From positions 744,001 through 808,000 of the forward strand of contig CAWKND010000005.1 of assembly GCA_963850915.1 (NCBI GenBank): a DNA stretch of 64,000 nucleotides, in the 5' to 3' direction. Below the pieces are notes generated by a model that was not told where the DNA came from, did not search any database, and saw only the letters and a program-made list of their open reading frames with translations. Positions 16,735 to 25,223 of the stretch are shown here, piece after piece (positions within the stretch are counted from its first letter, which is position 1; each line of letters begins with the position of its first letter). The DNA is from CAVTWH01 sp963850915. Its GTDB lineage: Bacteria > Actinomycetota > Actinomycetes > Mycobacteriales > Micromonosporaceae. Made by a program: the position numbers and the translations under genes.

Positions 16735-16768
16735 CCAGCCTGGCCACGGTGGGGCGCGGCCAGGCTGG
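16735..16768. terminator. Hairpin between convergent genes
   Basis: CCAGCCTGGCC and GGCCAGGCTGG form perfect 11-bp arms around a 12-base loop, 26 bases after the hydrolase stop and 36 before the AHSA1 gene end. It can serve both directions. Confidence 0.7.
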
Positions 16769-16803
16769 ATTCACGTCACCGCACCAGAATCGGCGCGGGG
16801 TCG

Positions 16804-17310
16804 TCAGCGGCTGACGCCGGTCGCCAGGTCTGCGTAGGCGGGTTCGAGTTGGTGCCACCGCGCGCCGGCGTCGCATCGTTCGCGCCCGGCGAGGTAGGCG
16901 GTGAGATCCTCGACATGGATCTGGATTCCGCCACCGTAGGCGGGGAGCAGGGGCACGGGCATGCCGCGCTCCTCCCAGACCAGGATGGTCTGGTCACCGT
17001 CGACGGTCAGGGTTACCTCGGTGACGTGCTCGTCCGGGTGTTCGCCGACGATCAGTCGCAGTCGCCGGGGCGGTTCACACACGTCGATGCGAACGTCGCC
17101 TTCCCATTCACTGGCGTAGTAGCGCGCATGGTAGGTACCGCCGAGCCTGAGGTCACCCTTGATCTCGCCGAGCCAGCGGGCCAGCCGTTGGGGATCGGTG
17201 ATCGCTGACCACAGGTCCTCGATGTCGGTGCTGTAGCGGTCTTCCATGCGGACGACGCCCTTGCCGTCCGCCGACCCCAGGCTGCCCAGGATCCGTACGT
17301 TGCCGGTCAT
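16804..17310 (-). CDS. AHSA1/SRPBCC domain protein
   Basis: This 168-residue START-like (AHSA1/SRPBCC) protein starts with strands containing MEDRYSTDIEDLWSAITDPQRLARW, the standard opening of this fold, and continues with GGTYHARY and TEVTLTVDGDQTILVWEERGMP. Such proteins bind small hydrophobic ligands and are often paired with an ArsR repressor. The ATG at 17310 overlaps the ArsR stop (ATGA). A longer in-frame reading into the ArsR gene is a shadow. Ligand unknown. Confidence 0.88.
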   Translation of the reverse strand: MTGNVRILGSLGSADGKGVVRMEDRYSTDIEDLWSAITDPQRLARWLGEIKGDLRLGGTYHARYYASEWEGDVRIDVCEPPRRLRLIVGEHPDEHVTEVTLTVDGDQTILVWEERGMPVPLLPAYGGGIQIHVEDLTAYLAGRERCDAGARWHQLEPAYADLATGVSR

Positions 17311-17633
17311 TGCGTGCTCCTTCGCTCGCGTCTTCCCCGAGCCACCTCGGTGTGCAGGGCGTCGAGCCGTTGCTCGCACATGGCCCGGTATCGACTCAGC
17401 CACTCCTCGACTTCGGTGAGCGGTTCAAGACGAAGCCCGTAGATCCGGCGCTGCGCTTCGTTCCGGACCTCGACAAGTCCCGCCTCCCGCAGTACCCGCA
17501 GGTGCCGCGAGACGCCGGGGCGCGCAATCGGCAGCAGCGCCGCCAGTTCACCCGCCGTGGCCGGACCGTCGGCGAGGGCCTCCAGCATCGTGCGTCGACT
17601 CTCGTCCGCCAACGCCCGCAAGGCAGCTTCCAT
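17307..17633 (-). CDS. ArsR-family repressor
   Basis: This 108-residue winged-helix repressor carries ALADESRRTMLEAL, GPATAGELAALLPIARPGVS and RHLRVLREAGLVEVR, the ArsR fold in order. No metal-binding cysteine pair is present in the recognition helix (no CxC), so it probably senses an organic signal, as ArsR proteins coupled to AHSA1 genes often do. The promoter has a perfect palindrome between -35 and -10, implying autorepression of this two-gene operon. Confidence 0.92.
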   Translation of the reverse strand: MEAALRALADESRRTMLEALADGPATAGELAALLPIARPGVSRHLRVLREAGLVEVRNEAQRRIYGLRLEPLTEVEEWLSRYRAMCEQRLDALHTEVARGRRERRSTQ

Positions 17634-17640
17634 GGATCCG

Positions 17641-17670
17641 AGCGTACCGATGTGGTTACGTAACCGTCAA
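17641..17670 (-). promoter_or_regulatory. arsR promoter with embedded operator
   Basis: On the minus strand TTGACG (17670-17665), an 18-base spacer and TACGCT (17646-17641) form a promoter. The perfect 12-bp palindrome GGTTACGTAACC (17654-17665) lies inside it, ideally placed for ArsR repression. The -10 is seven bases from the ATG, so the mRNA would be leaderless. Confidence 0.68.
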
Positions 17671-17703
17671 GGTACATAAGCGCGCTCGATCCAAACGGGT
17701 AAG

Positions 17704-17709
17704 TATGTT
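17704..17709 (+). promoter_or_regulatory. corA -10 element, leaderless
   Basis: TATGTT lies six bases before the corA ATG at 17716, and no Shine-Dalgarno precedes the ATG. This fits the leaderless arrangement seen at several other genes here. Confidence 0.5.
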
Positions 17710-17715
17710 GGCGGC

Positions 17716-18690
17716 ATGCTGCTGCGTACCCGCCTGTACCGCAACGGAGTGCTGGAGGCCGAGGGGTTCCCGGTCGCCGAGGTGTCCGACCACATCGCCG
17801 ACCCGTCGTCACTGGTGTGGTTCGACATGTGCGAACCGACCGAGGAGGACCTGGCCTCGATCAGCGAAGAACTGGGGCTGCACCCGTTGGCGGTGGAGGA
17901 CGCGGTACACGAGCACCAGCGACCGAAGCTGGACCGCTACGCCTCGCACCTGTTCGTCACCGCCTACGCGGTGGACCTGGACATCGACACCGGGCAGTTG
18001 GCCATGCACGAGGTGGCCGCGTTCGTCACTGCCAACGCGATGGTTACCGTCCGCAAGGACGCGACCTTCGACATCGACGCGGTGGTCGCCCGCTGGGACC
18101 AGTCACCGGACCTGGTCCGCTACGGCGTCGGATTCCTGCTGTACGGCCTGCTGGACTACGTGGTCGACACCCACTTCGACGCGGTACAGGCACTGGACAC
18201 CCAGATCGAGGGCCTGGAGGACCAGTTGTTCGAGGATGCGCCCAAGGACAAGGAGATGCAGCGGCGTACCTTCCAGCTGCGCAAGTCCCTGGTCACGCTG
18301 CGCCGGGTGGTACTGCCCATGCGGGAGGAGGTCAACTCGCTGCTGCGCCGCGACCTGCACGTGGTGGACCCGGCGCTGGTGCCCTACTTCCAGGACGTGT
18401 ACGACCATGTCCTGCGCGCCACCGAGTGGACCGACTCGCTGCGCGACCTGGTGACCACGATCTTCGAGACGCATCTGAACCAGCGCTCCAACCGGCTCAA
18501 CGTGATCATGAAGCAGGTCACCAGCTGGGCGGCGATCATCGCGGTACCCACCGCGGTCACCGGCTTCTACGGGCAGAACGTGCCGTACCCCGGATTCGGC
18601 CACGCGGCCGGGTTCTGGACCTCGACGCTGGTCACCCTGGCCCTGTCCGGGCTGTTGTACGTCGTGTTCCGCCGCCGCGGCTGGATCTGA
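17716..18690 (+). CDS. corA: CorA-family divalent cation channel
   Basis: This 324-residue Mg2+/Co2+-type transporter has a large cytoplasmic N-terminal funnel (1-260), then two C-terminal membrane helices (about 268-288 and 303-318) and the end RRRGWI. The loop signature reads YGQN (in GFYGQNVPYPG) instead of the classical YGMN. The GMN motif forms the selectivity entrance, so the M-to-Q change may shift ion preference; similar GQN forms exist among actinobacterial CorA homologues, from memory. Divergent from the arsR operon and convergent with a K+/H+ antiporter. Confidence 0.92.
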   Translation: MLLRTRLYRNGVLEAEGFPVAEVSDHIADPSSLVWFDMCEPTEEDLASISEELGLHPLAVEDAVHEHQRPKLDRYASHLFVTAYAVDLDIDTGQLAMHEVAAFVTANAMVTVRKDATFDIDAVVARWDQSPDLVRYGVGFLLYGLLDYVVDTHFDAVQALDTQIEGLEDQLFEDAPKDKEMQRRTFQLRKSLVTLRRVVLPMREEVNSLLRRDLHVVDPALVPYFQDVYDHVLRATEWTDSLRDLVTTIFETHLNQRSNRLNVIMKQVTSWAAIIAVPTAVTGFYGQNVPYPGFGHAAGFWTSTLVTLALSGLLYVVFRRRGWI

Positions 18691-18710
18691 GGGCGGCGGC
18701 CCGGACGGGT

Positions 18711-20180
18711 CTAGCGGTTCGGGTCCGCGAAGACCCGGCGCGGCGCCTCGCCGTCATCCGGGTCGACCACCGCGAGTACCTCGTCGCCAGCCGCCAGCAG
18801 GGTGTCGGCGCGTACCGGCACCGCCTCGCCGCCGCGACTGATCATGTTCACCCAGATGTTCTCGTCCTCGCCCAGCGCGCCGATGGCCACCCCGTCCGCA
18901 GGCGAACCGGCGATCACCTCGAAGTGCTGCAGGCCGGTTGGCTCCTCGCGGAAGCGCATGCCCCGCGCCCATGGCTGCTGCTCGACCAGGCGCATCGGTA
19001 CCCGGCACCAGCGCGCCACGACGGGTACCAGGCTGCCCTGCACCAGTACCGAGAAGGTGACGACCACGAAGATGATCCCGTACAGGCGCCGGGCGTCGGT
19101 GACCTGCTCGACGATCAGGTAGGTGCCGAGCAGTACCGGCACGGCACCCTTCAGCCCCGACCAGAGTACGAAGGTCCGCTCGCCCAGGCGCAGCCGCACC
19201 GGCCACAGCACCAGCCCGACCAGTACCGGCCGGATCACCAGCGCCAGCAGTACTCCGATGAGCAGCCCGGGCAGCAGCACCGTGGTGAGGGTCAGCCCGT
19301 GCACGCTGACCGTCAGGCCGAGTACCACGAACGCGACGATCTCCGACAGGCTGGCCAGTGACGAGTGGAACCGCTTGATCTCCTGCTTGTACGGGGCACT
19401 GGTGTCACCGATCAGGATGCCGGCCAGGAAGACAGCCAGGAAGCCGGAGCCGTGTGCCACCGTCGCGGCGCCGTAGAGGACACCGGCGAAAGCGAGGGTA
19501 CGCAACGGGTACAGGCCCTCGTTGGACAGCGGTACCCGGGAAATCAGCCAGCGCAGTGCCAGCCCGCCGAGTACCCCGACGGCTCCGCCGACCCCCATCT
19601 GCAGCGCGAACTCGCCCACCCCCGTTGCCAGCCGGGTCAGCCCGCTGGCCCCCGCCGTGGTGAGCAGGACGACCATCAGCGCGATCCCGACCGGGTCGTT
19701 GGCCCCGGACTCACCCTCCAGGATCAGCCCGGAGCGACCGACCACCTCGCGCCGGCCGAGCACCGAGAAAACCACGGCCGGGTCGGTGGGGGCGAGCGCG
19801 GTACCGAGCAGAAGTGAGGTCTGCCAACCGAATCCGAGCGCGGTATTGGCCAGCACCGCGATGGCCACGGCGGTGACCAGGGTACCGGCCACACCCACCC
19901 AGACGATCGCACCGGCCGCCGAGCGCAGCCGCCGCCAGCCGATGTGCATGCCGCCGTCGAACAGGATCAGCCCGAGCGCCACCGTCACGATGTTCTGCAC
20001 CGTGGTGATCGGCAGCCGGCCCAGCGCCGGGAACAGGTTGGAGGCGAGTGCCGAGCCGATCAGGAACAGGCCCGGCGCCGGTACCCGGACCCGTTCGCTG
20101 AGCCGGTTGGAGAAGATCGCGGCCAGGACGGCGAGTGCGACAGCGAGGCTGAGCCAGCCGAAACTGTCGATCTGGCTCAC
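18711..20180 (-). CDS. K+(Na+)/H+ antiporter, NhaP2/CvrA type
   Basis: This 489-residue cation/proton antiporter of the CPA1 family has about twelve membrane helices with GLILFDGG, LGTALAPTDPAVVFSVL and LEGESGANDPVG, where the adjacent Asp residues are the usual ion site. A cytoplasmic TrkA-C/RCK-C-like domain follows (about 400-480, including FEVIAGSPADGVAIGAL). That layout is typical of potassium/proton antiporters that export excess K+, a counterpart to the kdp importer nearby. The start is GTG with an AGGTG ribosome site. It converges on corA with 20 bases between. Confidence 0.9.
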   Translation of the reverse strand: MSQIDSFGWLSLAVALAVLAAIFSNRLSERVRVPAPGLFLIGSALASNLFPALGRLPITTVQNIVTVALGLILFDGGMHIGWRRLRSAAGAIVWVGVAGTLVTAVAIAVLANTALGFGWQTSLLLGTALAPTDPAVVFSVLGRREVVGRSGLILEGESGANDPVGIALMVVLLTTAGASGLTRLATGVGEFALQMGVGGAVGVLGGLALRWLISRVPLSNEGLYPLRTLAFAGVLYGAATVAHGSGFLAVFLAGILIGDTSAPYKQEIKRFHSSLASLSEIVAFVVLGLTVSVHGLTLTTVLLPGLLIGVLLALVIRPVLVGLVLWPVRLRLGERTFVLWSGLKGAVPVLLGTYLIVEQVTDARRLYGIIFVVVTFSVLVQGSLVPVVARWCRVPMRLVEQQPWARGMRFREEPTGLQHFEVIAGSPADGVAIGALGEDENIWVNMISRGGEAVPVRADTLLAAGDEVLAVVDPDDGEAPRRVFADPNR

Positions 20181-20278
20181 CGGGTCACACCTGGCATGCG
20201 ACGACCCCTTCGGCCTCGGTAGCGGCCGGGAATTCGGCGCGCTGCGGACCGATTATCCCGGATGCGCCGTGACGCGGG

Positions 20279-20782
20279 TCAGGCCGCCGCGGGTACCACC
20301 GCCAATTCGCGGAATCCGCTGGCGTGGAACACCAGCGGCGCGACCGCCGGGTCGGCATCCAGGTCGTGTACCCGCAGCAGCACGATGTCGTGGTCGCCGG
20401 CCGGGATCTCCCGCTCGATGGTGCAGTCCAGCCAGGCCGCCGAGCCGGCCAGCAGGATCCCGCCGTCGTCCACCAGCCGCCACCGCGCGCCCGCGAACCG
20501 GTCGCCGCCCCGGGCGCTGAGCTGCCGGCACAGCCGCTCCTGGTGGGCACCGAGCACGCTCACCCCGAGCCGCCCGGCGCGGCGCAGCAGCGGCCAGGTA
20601 CTCGAGGTGTGTGCCAGGCACACCGACACGATCGGCGGCTCCAACGACACGGGCGTGAACGAGCTGGCCGCGAGGCCGACCGGTACGCCGTCGACCAGGG
20701 CGGCTATCGCGGTCACCCCGGTGGGGAAGGCGCCGAAGGCGCGGCGCAGCTGGGCCGGCTGCGGTACCGGTGGGGTACTCAT
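20279..20782 (-). CDS. Flavin reductase (FMN-binding split-barrel family)
   Basis: This 167-residue NAD(P)H:flavin oxidoreductase of the flavin_reduct family carries LRRAFGAFPTGVTAIAAL, LAASSFTPVSLEPP and NDIVL-like HDIVLLRVHDL, the conserved segments in order. It supplies reduced FMN/FAD to two-component monooxygenases. Its ATG overlaps the stop of the SsuE-type reductase gene (ATGA), and the upstream operon encodes SsuD and two other flavoprotein oxygenases, the natural clients. Confidence 0.9.
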   Translation of the reverse strand: MSTPPVPQPAQLRRAFGAFPTGVTAIAALVDGVPVGLAASSFTPVSLEPPIVSVCLAHTSSTWPLLRRAGRLGVSVLGAHQERLCRQLSARGGDRFAGARWRLVDDGGILLAGSAAWLDCTIEREIPAGDHDIVLLRVHDLDADPAVAPLVFHASGFRELAVVPAAA

Positions 20783-21291
20783 GCCAGCTGCCGTTGCCGG
20801 CGACCGGCCAGCGCCGCCGCGATCTGTGGCTCGGCGCGCTCCAGCCAGCCGGTGAGTGCGGTCGACTCGCCCGGCTCGGAGTCGAGCAGGAACAGCCCGC
20901 GCGCCGGGCAGCTCGCGCCCAGCTCCACCAGTACCGGCCGGAGGAAGACCTCGGGGGCCAACGAGTGCCGCCAGTCGCCGCCGAGCATCAGCGGTACCGC
21001 CGTCACGCCGGCCAGCGCGCCGCCGCCGATCCGGTCCAGGAACAGCTTCAACAGGCCGGTATAGGTGGCTTTGTAGGTGGGGCTGGCGACGATCACGAGT
21101 TCACTGGCGGCCACCGTGGAGATGGCGGCCGCGACCTGTGGGTCGGCCCAGTCCAGTAGCGCGGCGCCGAAGTCGGTCAGGTCGATGCTGACGTCGGGCG
21201 GCCGCCCGGTCAGCTTCTCGGCCACCAGGTTCGCCGCGTCGCGGGTACGCGAGCGTGGCTTCGGGTTGCCGACGACAACGGTGACGGTCAT
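20779..21291 (-). CDS. NADPH-dependent FMN reductase (SsuE-like)
   Basis: This 170-residue flavodoxin-fold FMN reductase has the N-terminal phosphate-binding loop VVGNPKPRSRTRDAA, followed by VIVASPTYKATYTGLLK and VPLMLGGDWRH, the typical SsuE/MsuE order. It delivers FMNH2 to the SsuD monooxygenase encoded two genes upstream. A second, unrelated flavin reductase follows in the same operon, so the cluster has two reductase types. It starts 33 bases after the DszC/SfnB-like gene. Confidence 0.9.
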   Translation of the reverse strand: MTVTVVVGNPKPRSRTRDAANLVAEKLTGRPPDVSIDLTDFGAALLDWADPQVAAAISTVAASELVIVASPTYKATYTGLLKLFLDRIGGGALAGVTAVPLMLGGDWRHSLAPEVFLRPVLVELGASCPARGLFLLDSEPGESTALTGWLERAEPQIAAALAGRRQRQLA

Positions 21292-21324
21292 CTGGGATCC
21301 TTTCCGTTACTGAGGCTCATGCGT

Positions 21325-22542
21325 TCAGAACAGCCCGCTGAGCGGTGGTTCGGTACCGGTGAGCCGGTACGCGCCGACCGCGGCCGCCTTCCACGCGCGC
21401 GGGTTGTGGTTGGCGACGGTACGGGCGTTGCGCCAGTGCCGATCCAGGTTGTGTACCCGCGCGGTGGCCGATCCGCCGCCGACGTCGAAGACCAGCTCCG
21501 CCGCGCGCAGCGCCGCCTCCACCGCCACGAACTGTGCCTGTGCCACGGTGACCGCCGCCTCGGTCACCAGCTCCGTCGCCAGCGAACCGCTCCAGGCCCG
21601 GTCGATCGCCTCGGCGGCGCGCAGCACGGCGGCTTCGGCGAGGTACGCCCGCGCGGAGACCTCGCCGACCGCGTGCTGCACGTACGGGTCATCCACGCTC
21701 CGCTCGGCCGTACTGTGCTTGATCGGGCGGGCGTACTCGCGCGCGAAGGCGACCGCGTCGTTCAGTGCGGCACGGGCGATGCCGGCCTCCACTGCCGCCA
21801 GGTAGAGCTGGAGGAACGGGGTGACGATGGAGCGCTGGCCGGTGTTGGGGCGGTGCCGGATCTCGTCGGGGTAGACGGTCACCCCGTTGAGCCGGGTGGT
21901 ACCGCTGGCGGTCAACCGCTGGCCGACCGCGTCGAAGTCGTCCAGCAGCTCCAGTCCGGGCCGGTCGCGCGGCAGCACGAAGGAGACCTGCTGCCCGTCG
22001 TCGTCGATCGCGGTGGCGCTGACCCAGTCGGCGTAGAGCGCCCCGGTGCTGTAGTACTTGCTGCCGGTGGCGGTGAAGTGGCTGTCCTGCCTGGTGATCC
22101 GGGAGCGGACGACGCCGTTGGGGCCACCGATTTCCCAGCCGGCGTTGCCGAACACGTCACCGGCGAGCAGGCGCGGGTACCAGACATCCCGTTCGGTCTG
22201 CGAACCGTTGGCGCGTAAGCCTTCCACGAAGCTGAAGTCGGGGCGTAGCGCCTGGGCGATGTTGGAGTCGGCGGCCGCCAGATCGACCACGAAGCCGATC
22301 ACCTCGCGTACCGTCGATCCGGCACCGCCGATTTCGGAGGGGATGCGGAAGGTCAACAGCCGAGCCGTGGCCAGCTGCCTGATCTGGGTGAACGGCAACT
22401 CCCGCAACCGTTCCCGCTCGGCGGCACCGGCCGCGATCTCCGGCAGCAGCCGGTCGGCCCGCTCGCGCAGCGTGGCCACCGCCGTCTCCGGCCCGCCGGT
22501 CGCGGGCGGCGCGGCGGCGACAGCGGACAGATCGGTGGTCAC
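21325..22542 (-). CDS. DszC/SfnB-like acyl-CoA dehydrogenase-fold monooxygenase
   Basis: This 405-residue flavoprotein has the acyl-CoA dehydrogenase fold in its oxygenase branch. It shows PSEIGGAGSTVREV, SKYYSTGALYADW and the C-terminal RHWRNARTVANHNP, the last typical of DszC/SfnB-type desulfurisation monooxygenases rather than fatty-acid enzymes. It probably uses FMNH2 from the reductases downstream to oxidise a sulfur compound. The GTG start overlaps the ssuD stop (GTGA). The frame stays open far upstream over ssuD and sfnB, but only as a shadow. Substrate not determined. Confidence 0.88.
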   Translation of the reverse strand: MTTDLSAVAAAPPATGGPETAVATLRERADRLLPEIAAGAAERERLRELPFTQIRQLATARLLTFRIPSEIGGAGSTVREVIGFVVDLAAADSNIAQALRPDFSFVEGLRANGSQTERDVWYPRLLAGDVFGNAGWEIGGPNGVVRSRITRQDSHFTATGSKYYSTGALYADWVSATAIDDDGQQVSFVLPRDRPGLELLDDFDAVGQRLTASGTTRLNGVTVYPDEIRHRPNTGQRSIVTPFLQLYLAAVEAGIARAALNDAVAFAREYARPIKHSTAERSVDDPYVQHAVGEVSARAYLAEAAVLRAAEAIDRAWSGSLATELVTEAAVTVAQAQFVAVEAALRAAELVFDVGGGSATARVHNLDRHWRNARTVANHNPRAWKAAAVGAYRLTGTEPPLSGLF

Positions 22543-23690
22543 CGGGACACCGATGCGAACGGGACGGCCGCCGGTTCGGCCTCGGCCGGCTGCGCCGGGT
22601 GCCGCCACAGGCCGCGCTCGCGCAGGATCGGCAGTACCCCTTCGCCGAACCAGTACGCCTCCTCGACGTGCGGGTGCCCGGAGAGGATGAACTCGGTGAT
22701 GCCGAGCCGGTGGTACTCCTCGATCAGGTTGGCCACCTCGGTGTGGCTGCCCACCAGGGCCGTGCCGGCCCCGCCGCGGACCAGCCCGACGCCGGCCCAC
22801 AGGTTGGGGTAGATCTCCAGGCCGTCCCGGCTGCCGCCGTGCAGGGCGAGCATCCGCTTCTGCCCCTCCGACTCCGAGCGGCCGAGCCCGGCCTGGACCT
22901 GGGCGATGGTGGCCGGGTCGATCCCGTCCAGCAGCCGCTGGGCCTGCGCCCAGGCCTGCTCGCTGGTGTCCCGGGTGATCACGTGCAGCCGGATGCCCTG
23001 CCGCAGCCGTCGCCCGCGGGCCTGCGCCAAACCGTTGACCCAGGCCAGTTTCCGGGCCACCGCATCCGGCGGCTCGCCCCAGGTGAGGTAGGCGTCCACG
23101 TGCTTGGCCGCCACCGCGCCGGCCGCCGGCGACGAGCCGCCGAAGTAGACGTCCGGGATCGGATCGGGTACCCGCCCCAGCGCCGCCCCTTCCACCTGCA
23201 GGTGGGTACCGGTGAAGTCGACCGTTTCGCCGCGCCACAAGGCCCGCACGATGTGCAGGAACTCGTCGGCCCGGGCGTAGCGGGCGTCCTTGTCCAGGAA
23301 GTCGCCGTACGCGCGCTGCTCGTGGCTCTCCCCGCCGGTGACCACGTTGAGCAGCAACCGCCCCTGCGAGTGGCGCTGGAAGGTCGCGGCCATCTGCGCG
23401 CCGAGGGTCGGGGACAGGAACCCGGGGCGGAAGGCCACCAGGAACTTCAACCGCTCGGTCACCTCGACCAGCATCGCGGTGGTCAGCCAGGCATCCTCGC
23501 ACCACGCCCCGGTGGGGGTCAGCGCACCGACGAAGCCCAGCTGCTCGGCGGTACGGGCGATCTGGCCCAGGTAGGCGAGCGTGGCCGGGCGGGCACCACC
23601 GGCGGTACCGGCGGGTAGCCCGTGTCCACCGCCCACGATGTCCCGGCTGTCGCCGTACGTGGGCAGGAACCAGTGGAAGGTGAGTGACAT
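22539..23690 (-). CDS. ssuD: FMNH2-dependent alkanesulfonate monooxygenase
   Basis: This 383-residue LLM-class enzyme oxidises alkanesulfonates to aldehyde and sulfite. Similarity to E. coli SsuD is clear along the length: FHWFLPTYGDSR at the start, TGAWCEDAWL, FLVAFRPGFLSPT, VYFGGSS, YLTWGEPPD, GIRLHVITRDT and NLWAGVGLVRGGAGTALVG. The active-site Cys/His/Arg regions are retained. It lies between sfnB (9 bases upstream) and a DszC-like gene (overlap), with reductases downstream. Confidence 0.95.
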   Translation of the reverse strand: MSLTFHWFLPTYGDSRDIVGGGHGLPAGTAGGARPATLAYLGQIARTAEQLGFVGALTPTGAWCEDAWLTTAMLVEVTERLKFLVAFRPGFLSPTLGAQMAATFQRHSQGRLLLNVVTGGESHEQRAYGDFLDKDARYARADEFLHIVRALWRGETVDFTGTHLQVEGAALGRVPDPIPDVYFGGSSPAAGAVAAKHVDAYLTWGEPPDAVARKLAWVNGLAQARGRRLRQGIRLHVITRDTSEQAWAQAQRLLDGIDPATIAQVQAGLGRSESEGQKRMLALHGGSRDGLEIYPNLWAGVGLVRGGAGTALVGSHTEVANLIEEYHRLGITEFILSGHPHVEEAYWFGEGVLPILRERGLWRHPAQPAEAEPAAVPFASVSR

Positions 23691-23699
23691 GTGGATTCC

Positions 23700-24896
23700 T
23701 TAGAGCAGACCGTGTCGGGGTGGCAACTGTCCATTGAGGACGTACCGGCCGATGTGCTGGACCTTCCAGCGGGCCGGGTCGTGCAGCGTGTGGGTACGGG
23801 CGTTGCGCCAGTGCCGGTTCAGGTTGAGCTGGTCGAGGCTGGAGCGGGTACCGCCGAGTTCGAAGACGGCGCTGCCCAGCTCGACGGCGACCGGGTCGAC
23901 GAACGCCTTGGCGGTGGCGACCGCGATGGAGGCCCGGCCGGCAGAATCGTCGGTCAGTGCGGCCCGTGCCTCGTCCACCGCGCGAGCCGCGGCCACCAGC
24001 AGCGCCTCGGCGGCGGCCACCCGGATGGCCAGATCGCCGACCCGCTGGATGACGAGCGGGTCCTCGGCCGCCGTCTCGACACCGCTCTCGAACCACGGCC
24101 GGGCCTTGGTACGCACGAAGGCGACCGCCTCGTCCAGTGCGCCGCGGGCGATCCCGACGTCGATGGCGGTGTGCAGCAGCTGGGCCAGTGCGCCGTGCAG
24201 CTGTGGCCCGGTGAAGGTGAGGTGGTGCGGCACAACGCGATCGGCCGGTACCCACACGTCGTCCAGGCGTACCGTGCCGCTGGCCGTGGTGCGCTGCCCC
24301 ATGCCGGCCCAGTCGTCGACAACGGTCAGCCCGTCAGCGTCCCGGGGTACGTAGGCCACGTGCAGCGTCTCGTCCTCGCGCCGGGCCAGTACCGGGATCC
24401 AGTCGGCGTACAGCGCGCCGGTGCTGTACTGCTTGGCGCCGTGCAGCCGGAAGCCGTCCCCGTCGGGGACCAGCCGGGTGCGGAAGTCCTGCACATGTTT
24501 GGTACCCGTCTCCGACTGCGCGTTGCCGAACCGCTTGCCGGCCAACACTTCCGCGAAGAAGAACTCCTGCTGTGCCGGGCTGCCCTGCTGCCGCAGCACG
24601 TTGACGTAGACGATGTGGCTCTGCGGGATCTGCGCGATGTTCGGGTCGGCCACCGCGAGCAGCCGGAAGACCTCGGCGACGGTCTGCGCGTCGACGTCGG
24701 CACCGCCGAAGGCCCGGGGCACCGTGATGCCGAGCAGCCCGCTGGCGGAGAGCCGGTCCAGTTCGGCTGCCGGCAGGCGGCGCCGGGCGTCCCGCTCGGC
24801 CGCCTCCACCGCGAAATCGGCGGCCAGTTCCCGGGCGGTGGCGAGCGCCTCGACGGCGTCGGAGATCAGCCGGTTCCGGGTCGGGGCGTGCGTCAT
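23700..24896 (-). CDS. sfnB: SfnB-family sulfur acquisition oxidoreductase
   Basis: This 398-residue acyl-CoA dehydrogenase-fold flavoprotein matches SfnB, linked to use of dimethyl sulfone and related sulfur sources in Pseudomonas. Features: FGGADVDAQTVAEVFRLLA, QIPQSHIVYVNVLRQQG, AKQYSTGALYADW and HWRNARTHTLHDP. It is the first gene of the minus-strand sulfur operon and is paralogous to the third. The ATG at 24896 has only a weak GGAAC ribosome site. Confidence 0.9.
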   Translation of the reverse strand: MTHAPTRNRLISDAVEALATARELAADFAVEAAERDARRRLPAAELDRLSASGLLGITVPRAFGGADVDAQTVAEVFRLLAVADPNIAQIPQSHIVYVNVLRQQGSPAQQEFFFAEVLAGKRFGNAQSETGTKHVQDFRTRLVPDGDGFRLHGAKQYSTGALYADWIPVLARREDETLHVAYVPRDADGLTVVDDWAGMGQRTTASGTVRLDDVWVPADRVVPHHLTFTGPQLHGALAQLLHTAIDVGIARGALDEAVAFVRTKARPWFESGVETAAEDPLVIQRVGDLAIRVAAAEALLVAAARAVDEARAALTDDSAGRASIAVATAKAFVDPVAVELGSAVFELGGTRSSLDQLNLNRHWRNARTHTLHDPARWKVQHIGRYVLNGQLPPRHGLL

Positions 24897-25223
24897 CGTC
24901 GTTCCGTTCGTTCAAACCGGCCGTGCCGGCGGTGCGGTGTCGTTCCGGTCGGCGCGGGCCGACGGGCTGTGCGGGCGGCGACCGGATGACAAAAAGGGCA
25001 GTTATCCGGTCGGATGCGTGTGGTATCGGACGCCGGATCAACGCTGGATCGGGAAAGTTCAGCCGATCCAGTTGCTGCGATCCGGGTATGGGCTCATGGA
25101 AGCATGGCGGCGCAGGCCGGGTCAACGCCATCTCAAATTTCCTAGTAAGCAGATAGGAAAAACATGTGTTCCAGGTCACATTCTGATGGACAGTGCTCGA
25201 TCGTCGCAGCTACCGTCATCGCC
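24897..25223. promoter_or_regulatory. Divergent control region of the sulfur island
   Basis: These 327 bases separate two divergent sulfur operons and are AT-richer than the flanks. Two inverted repeats stand out: ACCGGAT/ATCCGGT (24981-24987 and 25004-25010, 16 bases apart) and TTTCCTA/TAGGAAA (25138-25144 and 25154-25160, 9 bases apart). Either could bind a sulfur regulator serving both directions. No conserved protein-coding frame was seen here on either strand. Confidence 0.5.
25187..25216 (+). promoter_or_regulatory. Leaderless promoter of the sulfur leader peptide
   Basis: TGGACA (25187-25192), an 18-base spacer and TACCGT (25211-25216) form a promoter whose -10 ends seven bases before the leader-peptide ATG at 25224. 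No ribosome site intervenes. Confidence 0.6.

Noticed and set aside
21325..24255. A 976-codon open frame spanning the DszC/SfnB-like gene, ssuD and part of sfnB
   Set aside because: Only the last 405 codons encode a recognisable protein; the rest is an Arg/Gly-rich shadow of ssuD and sfnB.
24900..25180. A second cysteine leader peptide on the minus strand for the sfnB operon
   Set aside because: No minus-strand frame with the LTRR...VD...C pattern or clustered Cys codons was found.
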